Shown here: in pieces, positions 1 to 11,085 of the stretch
Position numbering within the stretch: position 1 is the stretch's first letter
Layout of the letters: each line of letters opens with the position of its first letter
Source: Monocercomonoides exilis
Lineage: Eukaryota > Preaxostyla > Oxymonadida > Polymastigidae
DNA length: 64,000 nt
Direction of reading: 5' to 3'
Assembly: GCA_001643675.2 (NCBI GenBank)
Contig: LSRY02000037.1
Location: forward strand, 988,501 to 1,052,500
Notes under the pieces: model-generated
Told to the model about the DNA's origin: nothing
What the model saw: only the letters and a program-made list of their open reading frames with translations
Databases searched by the model: none
Program-made: the position numbers and the translations under genes

Positions 1-980
1 CAACAAAAATATTTTTTCATGAATAAAATCTCAAACAACCTGATTTTTTACATTTATTGTTTTTTTTTCTTTTGAATACATAATTAGTCTCCAAATAAAT
101 AGAATATTTGCAGAATCAACACTCCGAAAAAAGTTATGATTTCAAAAATAATCACCTTAATCGACAAGCTTTAAAGCAAAGTCGAAAGTTTGAAAAACTT
201 CAAATTTTCAAAAAGTTGACAAAATTATTTTTAAAGAAAAACACTTTCGTTATTTTCATATTTATATTATTGGTTATGTTTATAATTTATCATCTTTTTA
301 AAGATGTATTTTTAAGAATCATTTGGAACAATTGGAAAATTTGTATTTGAAATAAATTCTGTAATTTTTTTTTGAAACTATTTTATTTCATGTCAATAAA
401 AAGGACACTATTTCACGAATAAATCAATGGAGAGGAGTTTCACTTGTTTTCAAATCCAATGAAGAATTATAAATATTGAATTTTCTTTTTCATTTCTCAT
501 TTATTTCCTTATGAAACATATTTTCAAATGAAATAATACAATTTTTTATATTCGAGTTTGTTTCTGAGTTTTTTTTTTTCGAAACGAAATTTTCAAAATT
601 TGTATTCAACAACAACGCAAACTTCTCCAAAAATGTTTTCAAAAATATTAGAAAGATTTTTTTCCTCACTTGGATTCTCTTTCTTGAACATTTTATTATT
701 TGATATAAAATTACTGCGTTGTATGATGCTTTTTCCATTTGAATAATTTTTGGTGAACACACGAATGTTTTCCTTAATTAATAATTGTTTTTGTTATCTT
801 TGCTTTGAAATGGAAATTCAACTTTTATTTAATCTCAAAAGAACTTTGGAACAAATCTCAGTTTTTTTTATAATTACCATAATTTCGAACCATATTGTCG
901 TTGTGTTCAAAACAAGCACTTTTGCAATAACCTACAAATATGACATATTCTTTCGAAATACTCATCTTCATTCATATACT
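1..980 (+). repeat. Surface-locus repeat unit, copy 1 (partial)
   Basis: This segment is closely similar to 61756-62408 on the + strand and, inverted, to about 28770-29660. It corresponds to the far 3' flank of the surface-protein unit described at 28.8-34.1 kb and 57.3-62.4 kb. An 80-codon frame at 108-350 is also open in the 61.9 kb copy, but it starts with TTG and is broken in the 29.4 kb copy, so I treat it as repeat sequence and not a gene. The copy is cut by the window edge. Confidence 0.8.
900..978 (+). repeat. Solo terminal repeat of pogo-like element 3
   Basis: This stretch starts GTTGTGTTCAAAAC and ends CATTCATATA. It matches the terminal inverted repeats at 26778-26860 and (inverted) 28690-28768 that bracket the third transposase. 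Here no transposase follows. The flank on its left is shared with the copy next to 28769, so it appears to be the remnant of the same insertion in a duplicated locus. Confidence 0.6.
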
Positions 981-1030
981 TGTCTAAATTTTTTTGAAAA
1001 GTTCCTTTTGTTCAATTCTCAAATAATATA

Positions 1031-1173
1031 AATATTTCATATTTCGATCAAATTTCTGTTCCCACTTACGATACTTTACACAAATGGATACAATAACATT
1101 GTCAAATAATATCTTCCACTTTGGTGAAGTTTTACGAGCGGGGACCGAAATTTGATCAAGATATGAAATTATT
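1031..1173. repeat. Small foldback (MITE-like) repeat
   Basis: The arms at about 1031-1065 and 1137-1173 are inverted copies of each other, sharing GATCAAATTTC and TTTCATAT blocks, with about 70 bp between them. There is no coding capacity. It looks like a short non-autonomous foldback element. No clear target duplication is seen. Confidence 0.55.
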
Positions 1174-1562
1174 GATTTATTCGAAAATTAAACATTTGCG
1201 ACTTTTCATAAAGAATTTCCCATATTTATTCACAAATAATAAAAATCTGTGTTAAATTTTTCATAACTTTTAAGAATAATGAAAAAACAAAACATTTTAA
1301 TCACTTTCTGACACTCAGCCAAAAACAAAATTTTCACAATAATTTTTTTTTTTGAAAAATACTGAATTTTATAGATTTTGAATAAGAAATTTATTAATTT
1401 CGAATACAAATAATAGATACAATGCAGATTAAATGGGATCATTTGAATTAATAGAGGTTTTTTTAATAACCCTATGTTAATTAGAATAAAGACCACTAGG
1501 CCTTTGCGACAAGGAAAAATAAAGCGAGGCATGTCGGTCGAAAGACAAAATCAATGTCGAGA

Positions 1563-1564
<2 letters not shown>

Positions 1565-1614
<50 letters not shown>
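1565..1614. repeat. 50-base T homopolymer
   Basis: An uninterrupted run of about 50 T residues lies just inside the left end of the hAT-like element. The exact length may be affected by sequencing. Confidence 0.9.
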
Positions 1615-2639
1615 CGGAAAAAAAATAAATATAATTCATAAAGAGTTTAAAATTTCTGATATTTTCTGCTTGTTTCTGAATTTTTTTCTAACTTGAAAAT
1701 TAGATAAGAATTTTTTTTCACATGAAGGAATAATTGTATTTAACTAGTTTAGAAAATTCTTTTTTTAAAACTTCAATTATGAAAGATGAAAGCCAAAACA
1801 AGAATTATTGAAAACAAAACAAATATTTTTAACATTGGAAGATGAAATGAAAACACGAAAATGTTTCAATCAAACGAAAAACAAATAAAAAAATTGAAAC
1901 ATAAATTTATTTTATTAATCCAAGAAAATATTCAGTTCAAGTTCAGACAATCGAAATAATATGAAATTGCAAATTTTGAAGCTATACTGTTTGAATTTGT
2001 TTCCATCTGCCTGTTCCATTATTTGTTAATATTTTTGTGATCTTAATATATCACTGTCAATGGACTGCATCCAGTTTCTTTTAATATAATTGAAAAAGTT
2101 CATTATAAATACAAATGAAAGTTGATGAGCAAAAGCAAAAATTGATTAAAAAAACATTTCTTTAACATAAGGAACAACAAGAAGATGGGGTGAGTGAGGA
2201 AGGCTCATTGTTTTGTGTTGAAATAGCAGAATTTGATAAAAGCGAAGCCTGAGAAGATGGTGAAATGAACACAGGACATTGAGGAGAAGGATACGAAGTT
2301 GTGTTTGATGTTGAGTAATGAGGTGCAGATGCTGGATATGTGGAAATTGATCTCATTGGCTGGTTATTTTGTGATTTTGCTGTTAGTCGTTTGCAGTCAG
2401 TAATGGAATCTTGAATTGGAACATCGTGTGTTGTGGAAGGAGCTGTAAGCTGATGAAGAGTTGACTGAAAATCAAAAAGAGACTGAAGCAAAGCTGGAGT
2501 TTCAGAAAATTCGCTATTTGAAGAAGCCTTTTCGAACTTACTGAGCTTTCTTAATTTTTCTCCTCATTTCATACCAGTTCTTTTTCTCTTTCTCTCCCCC
2601 TTTCTCTCTTTTTCTTCCTTCTCGCTTCTTCTCCTTTTG

Positions 2640-3710
2640 CATATCGTCCTCTGTTCTCTACTGCACATCTCCCAACACACGAAAGTTCTGCATGCACACA
2701 AACTTGTATCCCACATCTATCCTTTTTATCTTTATCATCAACGCAGCTGTTATCGCCAGAACTTCCAGTCGCTTCTCATTCAGCAGCTTCCGCCTCTTTC
2801 TTCAGCTTGTCGCGAATCTCTGCAAACTTCTTCTCGTCGTGCAGCCTTTACGCTTCTTCTTCTTTCTGTTCATATTGGATTCGGCTCTGTTCAGCCTCCT
2901 CCTCCTTCCGCTGCTGCTTTTCTTGATCTGCCATTTTCTTTCGCTCATCTCTCAGAATCTTCCCGATCGTAATGCTTTTTTCCCATTCTTTTCAAGCTCC
3001 AAGCATCTCTGTTGCCATTGCTCTTCAATCTCCTGATGCTTCTGATTTACTGCAATTGTTGCTTCCCTCTGCTTTTTCTTCTGTTTCTCTTGTCGCATCT
3101 GGATCTCCCTTCCTCCCTCTCCCATCCGAACTCCTTCGTTCGCTCGCCCTGCTGCACTCTTCCACGGTCTGTCGTTTTTTGTGTCTTATTCGTCTTTCGA
3201 GTCATCTGCTCCTTCTTCTTTTGCTTCTGTTTTGCCTTTTTTTCTTCTTTGTTTCGTATTCTTCAATCAATCTTGTAAACAATGTGTCATCTCTTGCATT
3301 TCCCTCCGGAAATTTATTCCTCATTCTCTCCAAATTCCTCTTGTTCCTTCTAAAGTGCTAGTTCATCGTGATTCCCCAGACCTCTGCAAATAACTCCTTC
3401 ACTCTGTCTCTCATGTCCTCGCCCAGCGTCTCTTAATCCATCGCTCGCAGATACCGCACCCTCTCCATCATTTATTGCAACCCGTCGCACCTCTGCTTCT
3501 GGCTGATGTGCTGCCAGATCCAGCTCTCTTGCATCCTTCTCACTCTTTCTAGCATATTCTGGATAGCCCACTTCCACAATTTGCAAAGCTGCTTCAGCGC
3601 CACTTTCTGCCCGATGACAATTGTGCCCAGCATCCAAAGTCATGTCGAATCGATGTTTGCATGTCAGATGAAGGTGAAATCGAAGACATTTGCAAAAAGA
3701 TAAGAACATC
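2640..3710 (-). pseudogene. Decayed charged coiled-coil gene inside hAT-like element
   Basis: The complement of this GC-richer, purine-biased stretch translates as a Q/E/K/R-rich coiled-coil (for example RQEKQKKKQREATIAVNQKH and KKFAEIRDKLKKEAEAAE), interrupted by TAA and TGA codons and by frame changes. A further open piece at 3350-3709 continues with a different composition. I do not recognise the family. Composition unlike the flanking AT-rich DNA, together with its position between transposon ends, suggests host gene sequence carried by the element. It could also be chance openness of a purine-rich strand, so the gene identity is unsure. Confidence 0.4.
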
Positions 3711-3719
3711 GTGTTACGT

Positions 3720-4900
3720 GAAAGACGTTACGACATTTGAAATAGTTGTGAATGTGATGCAGATGATATTGATGGAGAAAGCGTTTGCGCAGAAGAATTA
3801 GCAGAAGGACATGATGGTTAGTTCATAACTGGAGAAGTGTTGTTTGAAGATGAAGCTTTTGAATCATGTTGAAAATTTTTTTTGCTGAAACTGTTTCTGT
3901 TGTTGTTGAAGAAATTGCATGTTTTGGAGGTTGTTTTGAATCTGAAAAAGCACTTTCTGTCACTGCAGCTGCGATTTGGACCAAAAATTATAGCAAAATA
4001 AGATAACGTTCTGTGATGTGATTGATGTGATTGATGTGATTGAGGTGATAGAAGAAGATGAAGAAGAAGAAGTTGGATTGGAAAGAGAAAAAGAGGAGAT
4101 GTTGGAAAGAGACGAAGGAGAGGAGATTTTTGGAGGTTGAAGAGGAAGAAGAGAAGAATCAGAAAAAAGAACAAAGAAAGAAAATAAACGATTATTTAAC
4201 AGATCGCTTATGTTTTTTTCATTGAGTTTTCAATGTTAATTCAGCTCTCTTTATCAAAATTGTGTGTAATTACTTTCTTTTAATTCCTGAATTATTATTG
4301 CATTCAAAACATCTCCGAGTTTATGCCACTTCATTTTATACCAATTTGTGTGAAACATTTTTCGTGTTGCAATTTGTATTATGATGTGTAATTCATCGCA
4401 AATAATATAAAATCTTCATCCTCAGTTTTGATAATTCTGTCAAGCTTCATTCCTTATCCATCTTATTTTAAAATAAAATCAATTATTCCTACCAAACCTT
4501 TTGTGCATGTTCTCCCTTTTTTGACCACGAATCTGAGTTTGTTTGCAAAACATAAAATGCGTTTTTATTATGGAATGCAATCAAAAAAAAATTTTTTTTA
4601 TAATAAAGTTGAAAATGAAAAAATTTGAAGGCTGATGAAGTGCTTTGTGAAATGTTGTTTTGGACAATGAATAAATTATGTCAGATAGATTAACACACAA
4701 TTTCTTTCAAAAACTTAAAATTTAAAAAAGTTATCAATGATATTTTTAACAAAATTGTTTTGAAAGTCAATTTCTGAATGAAAAGAAAAGTTCTCAGAAA
4801 AGAATATTCATTCGACAGATAGATCTTTTCGACTGACTGATCTTTCGAACGACTGATCTTTGTCGTTCGACTGATCTCGACAAAGATCTGTCGATTACCC
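3720..4900. other. No gene recognised; right part of hAT-like element
   Basis: Low-complexity sequence (GAAGAA and GATTGATGT repeats near 4020-4060) passes into AT-rich DNA and the CGAC-rich subterminal region. No supported gene. Confidence 0.5.
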
Positions 4901-5116
4901 ATTGAAATTTTTAAAAATCAATAAATTAAATATTTGTCAGTTGGAATCTTTTAATAATAAAATATATTAAAATATGAAAATAAATTGAATAAAATTTGAA
5001 AAACTTAATCTTGATTTGTCGTTTTTTCGTTTATCATAATATATAGTATTAGCAAACTGTCTTGTCGGTCGACTTGTCGAGCCATGAAAAAAATGTCGGT
5101 CTGTCGCAAAGGCCTA

Positions 5117-5902
5117 AAGACCACTTCATTCAAATAAAAGGCCAAAAATTAAAAATCAACAAGAGATTTTGAATTAGAAAAGATCATTCAAATTAATAAC
5201 AATTGTGGGAAGTGAAAATTAAAACAAACAAAAAACACTGAAAAAATTAATGTGGAAATAAAAGAAAAATTGAACCTTTTTTGACAGTCTTATTAACCAA
5301 ACCTCGATAATTCTATGGAAGCGTGTTAACATACTTAAATAAAATAAATGTTAAATAAATAATTTGTCAATAAAGTGAAATTATAATTTGTTTTCAGTTT
5401 TGCGTGAAGAATGATTCGCTTCGAAGATAATTTTTATAGTTTTTGCATAAATAATAAAAAGAAAACAACATAATTCTGACAATTATATGAGAAAAATATT
5501 TTTCCTGCTAACATTTCATTAAACTGTCAATATTTTCAAAACAAGCATTGCACAGCGATGTTGAAGTTGTGGAATCAAAGGCTAATTTCCTTTGCTTTTA
5601 TCATTTCCTCAATTTCATTTAATTCTGTCGATCATGTTTTTTCCTGATGTTTCTATTTCAAAAATTAAAAATGATCTTTCTCTTTTTCTTTCAATAATAA
5701 CTCTCTCTTTCTTATCATTTCACGCATCTTCTTTATTTTCGTTATCATTTCCTTCTTCATTTTCATACCACATCCTCGTAAAATCTCTAATGCCAACTTC
5801 TTTTCAAAGAAGAACTTTTTCTTCCTTTCGCCTTTGCTTCTATTTCCATAAGCATTCCACATTCTCTGCAATTTTTTCCTCCTTCTTTTTCTCTATCTCA
5901 GT
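5117..5902. other. AT-rich intergenic DNA
   Basis: Apart from the 8-bp target duplication at its left edge, I see no gene, repeat or motif. The open frames here are low-complexity pyrimidine-strand translations. Confidence 0.5.
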
Positions 5903-7583
5903 TTAACTTTCGCTCATACAGCTGCTGAAGAAATTGTTGTCACTCGAAGAAAATGTGCTGGCAGTTGTATATGAGGCGAATGAGATGCACCCGCCATTGG
6001 TGGCAGTCTGTTGGTTTTGTGGTGCTGAGTCTATGTTGGTGATGGTGCAGTTGGCGAGGGAGAGGGAGAGGGCAGGGGAGGTGGCAGAGGAGAGGACACA
6101 GCTGGTGGGAGAGGCAGTGGAGGTGATATCGGTGATGCTGGAGGAGTTGAGGGTGAGGGGAGCGGTGAGGGAGGTGATGTGGAAGATGCTTTGGCTGTTG
6201 AGGGTGAGACTGGTGATTGCTGTGTGGTTGAGGGCGAGGGAGCCAGCAATGAGGAAGAAGAGGGGCGTTTTTATTGTTATGGAGGTTGTTCCGGTGATGG
6301 TGGTTGTGTTGAGGTTGAGGGAAGGGGAGTTATCGGAGAGGTGGAAGAGGATGGGGGTGATTGCATTTGTGGAGTTGTGAGCGATGGCGAGGGCAGAGAC
6401 TGTGAGGGAGCCCTGGGTCTGTTGGAAGAGGGCAGACGAGGCAGATGGATCTGGTGAAGAAGATATTGATGACGATGATGAAGGTTGAGGAATGCCACTG
6501 GAGGCGATGGTGGTGGCAGTTGTGCCATTTCCAGTGATTTTTGTATCAACCGCACTGAAGGTGAGTGTTTGAGTTGGAACAAATGTTGAAGTGAGGAGGG
6601 TGAGAGAGGCGTCTTGGAGGAGAGAAATGAAGCCAGTGAGGGCATACTCGATGGCGGCACATGGGGTTTGTTGGGGTCTGCCACAGGCATCGACATCAGT
6701 TCCACCATTTGCAACGATTTTGTTCTGGGCAACGAGGGGGAGCCAGCCATTATACACTGCATTATCAGCTGTATTGTTATTCCACACTCTTTGTGTTAGG
6801 GTTGTTGAGCCACAATTTTCAAACGGAGATTGAGTGATGGAACTGCCACTGAAGAACACATCATTTCCTCTTCCATTTGTGGCAGTGTTGCCATCAAAGA
6901 AACAGAATGTGATGAATTTATTTCCGCTCATCCAGTTATATGTTGCATAACAGTAAATGGCAGCGCCTCCATAATTAGTAGAGGCAGTCAATTCATTTTT
7001 GATAAACTGGCAATCATTAACCAAAAATTGACTCGGTTTGTTGCTTGGAGGATAACGAAATGTTAAAGAACCAGCAGAATCACCACCAGAATTTGCAATG
7101 CACTTGCATTTGGAAAACACGAAATGAAAATTTGAATAATCATTTCCAAGAGCAAAATACCAACCAGTTCCAATGCTGCTTGTGATTTTACAACTTTCAA
7201 CTTTGTTTTCTGAAAATGAATAAACGGAAGATGATTGTCTTCAATCAATGCAAATTGCACCTCCGTAAGCAGCTGTACAACTTGAGTAATTGGATTTAGC
7301 TGTATTAACATTCAGCAGATATAAGCAATCTAACGCTCCAGCATAATCGCTGGTCGAACAGTTGAAATATAAACATAAAGCAATTAACAGATATGCATTT
7401 GCCCATTCAACACAAAGTACTCTTCCACAACTTGACCCTCCGTTTGAATCTTTCCATTTTCACCATTCAATGAGGTAGCTATTCAAAGCAATAAAGGACA
7501 ATCGATTTAATTTCTCTCTTTGAGTTTCGGATCCGTTATATTTTACAACACCATTTGGTGAAGAGCGTGTTTGGTGAAAAAAA
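5903..7583 (-). pseudogene. POMP-like beta-helix surface protein, pseudogene A
   Basis: A 405-codon open frame (5903-7120) continues upstream in the same frame to about 7583. It is interrupted by two TGA codons, one aligning with a Cys codon of the paralogue at 47.6-49.3 kb. The conserved part contains GTGWYF, SKCKCIANSGGDSAGS, NGRGNDVFFSGNSIT-like and DACGRPQQTPC segments, then a long Ser/Thr-rich run of short beta strands. This is the pattern of right-handed beta-helix POMP-like proteins common in oxymonads and other anaerobic protists, probably cell-surface. No transmembrane anchor is visible at the C terminus, which ends with TAA. The in-frame stops suggest a pseudogene, although the last 400 codons are uninterrupted and could be expressed as a shorter protein. 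Confidence 0.65.
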
Positions 7584-7599
7584 GAAGCATTGAATGCAG

Positions 7600-8546
7600 A
7601 GAGAGAAGTGGAAGATGTGTTGATGGAAGAGATGATTGAACACTCGATGGTGTTTTGAGTGGGTTGGAAGAGATAACTGAAGAAAAGGACGAGAGAGAAT
7701 AAATTGTGTGATCAAAATAATTTTATATGTGTTTGCAAGCAATTCTGAGGATAAAAATACTTCAAATTTTTGATCATTCACATATGAAACGCTTTCTGTG
7801 CTTTAGGTACGAAAGAAAATTGTGAAATAGGATAAATAAGAAGAAAAATATCGAAAAAGAAATTTTTGTAAAAAATATTAAAAGATCTATATTTAAAACG
7901 AAATCTTGAAAAAGAAACGTATATACCTTTTAACATTCATCGCTATATCTATTTCACGTTAATGATTAAAGGTATTGTTTATCAACAAGGCAAAAAATGA
8001 AAAAGAATTTTGTTTGAAAATTGCTGTTGCTAAAAACGAAAAAAGCAGTAATTACCAATGAGAACTGAGCATAATGGCACAGAAGTTATCGTTGATGTTG
8101 CAGTTATTAAGAAACAGTTTGCAATTGCGAAGAAATAAACTAAAAGTTTTCAGAAGCATTTATGATTTGTATATTGGGAAAAATAAATTTTTATTTGTTA
8201 AAACCATGCACACTTATGTTATTAAGCTCACATTTTCGATCACATAAGTTAAAATAGCATTTTAAACGAATTGTCGAATTATTCTATTTTTTCGAAGTTG
8301 ATTATTGAAAGATCAAATTTTTTTCTAAAAGAAAATCAAAATTAACTTCAGTATTTTATATAAATCTTTTCTGTTTATTATTTAATATTATTCTTTTTCA
8401 TGTTTTGCACATTCAATTCAAAATCGCATGTGTATTTTAAAAATAAGCCAGTCAATTTAAATTAACAGGGGTATTTTAAAATAACACCCACAATTTTGAA
8501 TTTTTTTTTCAATTTGAATTATGTGATCCAATCTGCATTGTATCTA
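7600..8546. other. AT-rich intergenic DNA
   Basis: No gene, repeat or regulatory motif that I can support. Confidence 0.5.
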
Positions 8547-8861
8547 ATATTTGTTAAATAGAAAAAATATACTTTTTTTTAAAAAAATTGTTATAAAGCT
8601 CTGAAAACATTTGAAGAAAACATTCAATTTGCGACAATAAACATTGGGAAAGATGATCGAAACACAAGACATTTATCAGATAAATAACTGTTTGCTGTAA
8701 ATATTTGTTTGAGAAAAAAAAAAAAACAATTCTTCAAATTAGTCATTTGAATTCATTGATCAGAATTGTTGAAAAAACAAAAAAGAAAATATCACAGAAA
8801 ATTATTCGTGAAGATAGGAATTCTTTTGACTTGAATCACTTCCACCACACAACCACCCGCA

Positions 8862-8928
8862 TTATATCTTCCTCATCTTCCTCATCTTCCTCATCTTCCT
8901 CATCTTCCTCACCCTCTATCCATCTTTC
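8862..8928. repeat. Microsatellite, TCTTCCTCA-type
   Basis: Tandem copies of a 9-base unit lie within the left arm. The complementary tract is at about 18930-18980 in the right arm. Confidence 0.85.
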
Positions 8929-8989
8929 CTTCCTCGTCAGCCATGCTTTTCCAGATATCCTCTCTTTCCGTTCCTTTCCGCATGTTTGG

Positions 8990-10671
8990 CTACTCCTTTT
9001 CCATGCTGACTCCCCAAGAACCCCTCGCATTTGCGATGGTTAACGCAACAAAAGGTATTATGTCTCTCAAACACTTCCCCATCGCTTCTTTGCCCTTGTC
9101 TTGCTCATTTCTGCAGATCGCCGCTGCATCCACTTCTGCTGCGCTCCCATTCACCTCGTTCTCGTCCTCTTTGCTCGCTGCCACTGCCCCAGTGGCCATC
9201 TGATCCTGATGCAAGAACTGTGTCCGTATGAGCCTCTGCCTATAACACCAACATTGAGCGCACAAGCAACCAGCAACGAGCAACGAGCAACGAGATGGTT
9301 GCTTGGTGATTGCGGAAAGTGGTCACGATGTTGAATGATCGACCAGGAGCGAGGCAGCAACTGAACTTCTCCTTAACTGGAAAACATCGCTGGATGCTTC
9401 AGCATGGATCCTCACCTCGTGCATCTGCTCTCACACAGCCAGCAGGGGCAACTGCCCGCTCATCTTCTGCACCCGCCCCGCGAACGCCCCTGCCACCCCC
9501 CCATCCCCATCCCCATCCTCAACCTCCGCTTCGCCTTGAATAACTCCTTTTGTGCACATGGACGTCTTTCTCCTGTGCTCCAGCATCTCAACCCAAATCG
9601 ACAAGTCCCTCTATTCCCTCGACTTCGTCCAGCCCTCTCTTTCCACAAACTCCTCAATCGGTTGCTCCTTTTTCTCCCATTCCTGCCCAAGCCTCAAAGT
9701 CGATTCCGGTCTCCACCTCTTCACAACCTTCTTCCGCTTCCCTCATCTATTTGTCGATCATGCCACGGGCTCATGCGCTTTCCAGTTGTGCCTTTGCATC
9801 AGCCACTCCATCACTTATATCCTCAGGATATGCGTCACATCCTTCTTCGACGCCTCGACATCCCTTGCAGACATCAGAGACATGCCTGTCTCGACAAGCC
9901 TTGCACCGTTTTTCTTCACCACTGCCATTCCGTTTTATTTGAGCTTCTCAGAGCTTCATCCACATAAAAGGTGCCTCTCCTTCTGTTCCTCTTTTGCATC
10001 CATCCGCTCTTCCGTCTTCAACCATTAACGCAGATTCTTCATTGGATCATCCTCCTAACTGTTAACCCCCTCCAATAAGTATGTCCACCTCAACTCCACG
10101 CTATTTGTTCTCGAAGGGGAACTCTGCACACCTCCCAGCGCACCATTCGTGCTCCCAGGGCTTCCTTCGTCTTTCTCTCCAGCATCAACCTCTTCGCCAT
10201 CAATGAAGCACCAGCCGTGTTCTTGCTCGATGATAGCTCCGACAGCTCCGACAGCTCCATTGAACGTCTCATCGCCACAGATCTCGCAGTTGTTTCAAAT
10301 GAAAATTTTCCTTCTTCACACTTTGAACCAAGTCGGTCAGAAAGACCCTTTGGCATGATGCGCCTTATTTTCACTGCCATTTTTCTCGACCAGCTCTGCA
10401 GCGTCAGGTGGTGTGAGCTTCGACCGATGCTGCCTCACGCAACAGCAGCCTTTCCAGCCCAAATTGCCCTTCTGCCCGCAGCAGCATCATCTGCTCCCAC
10501 GCCTGCGAACTCAGCATCGCCTTGATCAAAGGAGGAGGCGTCATGCCACCTGAAACCTCCACATGGCACCTCAGCCGTGAATATGCTCTCCACTGCGTAG
10601 CTTCTCAACACCCTTCCCAGCTCCTCGTTGCTGCTCTCCAAGATACTTGAAAAAAAGAAAAACAAAAGCAA
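8990..10671 (-). pseudogene. Decayed GC-rich gene region (left arm copy)
   Basis: This is the mirror copy of 17176-18856. On the minus strand there are short open pieces, including one of 96 codons (10090-10380, starting MAVKIRRIMPKGL) and one containing MATGAVAASKEDENEVNGS (8990-9283). They are separated by stops of all three kinds. No family is recognised. Both arms share the same stops, so decay preceded, or was homogenised after, the inverted duplication. Confidence 0.35.
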
Positions 10672-11085
10672 GAATGGCTCAGAAATCCAACGAATTCTTC
10701 TTGCTTCGTTGTCGCTTTCTGTTCTGGTCCGTTATCGTCTTCTGTTCCAACTTCTCCCCCTTTCCATTCAACTTCTTTTTTATTTTTTTTTAAATCTCTT
10801 CAATTATTTTTTCATTTCCGATTTCCATTCATCTTATTCTGTCAAAACAAGTTCTTCTTTCTCTTTCTCTTCATTCTCTTCATTGGCTTTTCAATCTTCT
10901 TATCATTTTTTAACAATTTCAATTTCTTCATAAATGCTTTTCTTTTTTCTTTCTGGAATAATCCCTTACGCAAATGCAAAAATGAAAGGAATCCAATCAA
11001 ATGAAATGACCGATGATGATGATAAAGCAGTGTGATTTGATGTTTATGGAAATGAAGAAGAAGAGGAAGAAATGAGAAAAGAATA

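Larger units (their letters stand above)
1497..5116. mobile_element. hAT-like non-autonomous DNA transposon
   Basis: The ends are perfect 15-bp inverted repeats, TAGGCCTTTGCGACA at 1497 and its complement ending at 5116. They are flanked by an identical 8-bp direct repeat AAGACCAC (1489-1496 and 5117-5124). An 8-bp target duplication with TAGG-type ends is typical of the hAT superfamily. Subterminal regions are rich in GTCG/CGAC motifs (1530-1560, 4810-4900, 5060-5100), as expected of transposase binding sites. No transposase or BED/hATC domain is visible inside. The interior is a GC-richer broken gene region, so mobilisation would need a transposase supplied in trans. Confidence 0.8.
8547..11085 (+). 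repeat. Left arm of 10.7 kb inverted repeat
   Basis: This arm matches the complement of about 16760-19297 almost base for base over about 2.5 kb. That includes AT-rich outer sequence, a TTCCTCATC microsatellite, a GC-rich middle part and the inner end near ATTTCCATAAACATC. Differences are scattered substitutions and a few short indels. The outer boundary (AATATTTG on both sides) is abrupt. No convincing target-site duplication was found. Confidence 0.9.

Noticed and set aside
108-350. 80-codon frame also open at 61865-62107
   Set aside because: It starts with TTG, is broken in the third copy near 29.4 kb, is AT-driven in composition, and its similarity is explained by the repeat.
2637-3393. 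Several overlapping + strand frames rich in Leu, Ser and Phe
   Set aside because: They are pyrimidine-strand shadows of the purine-rich minus strand and show no signal peptide or domain pattern.
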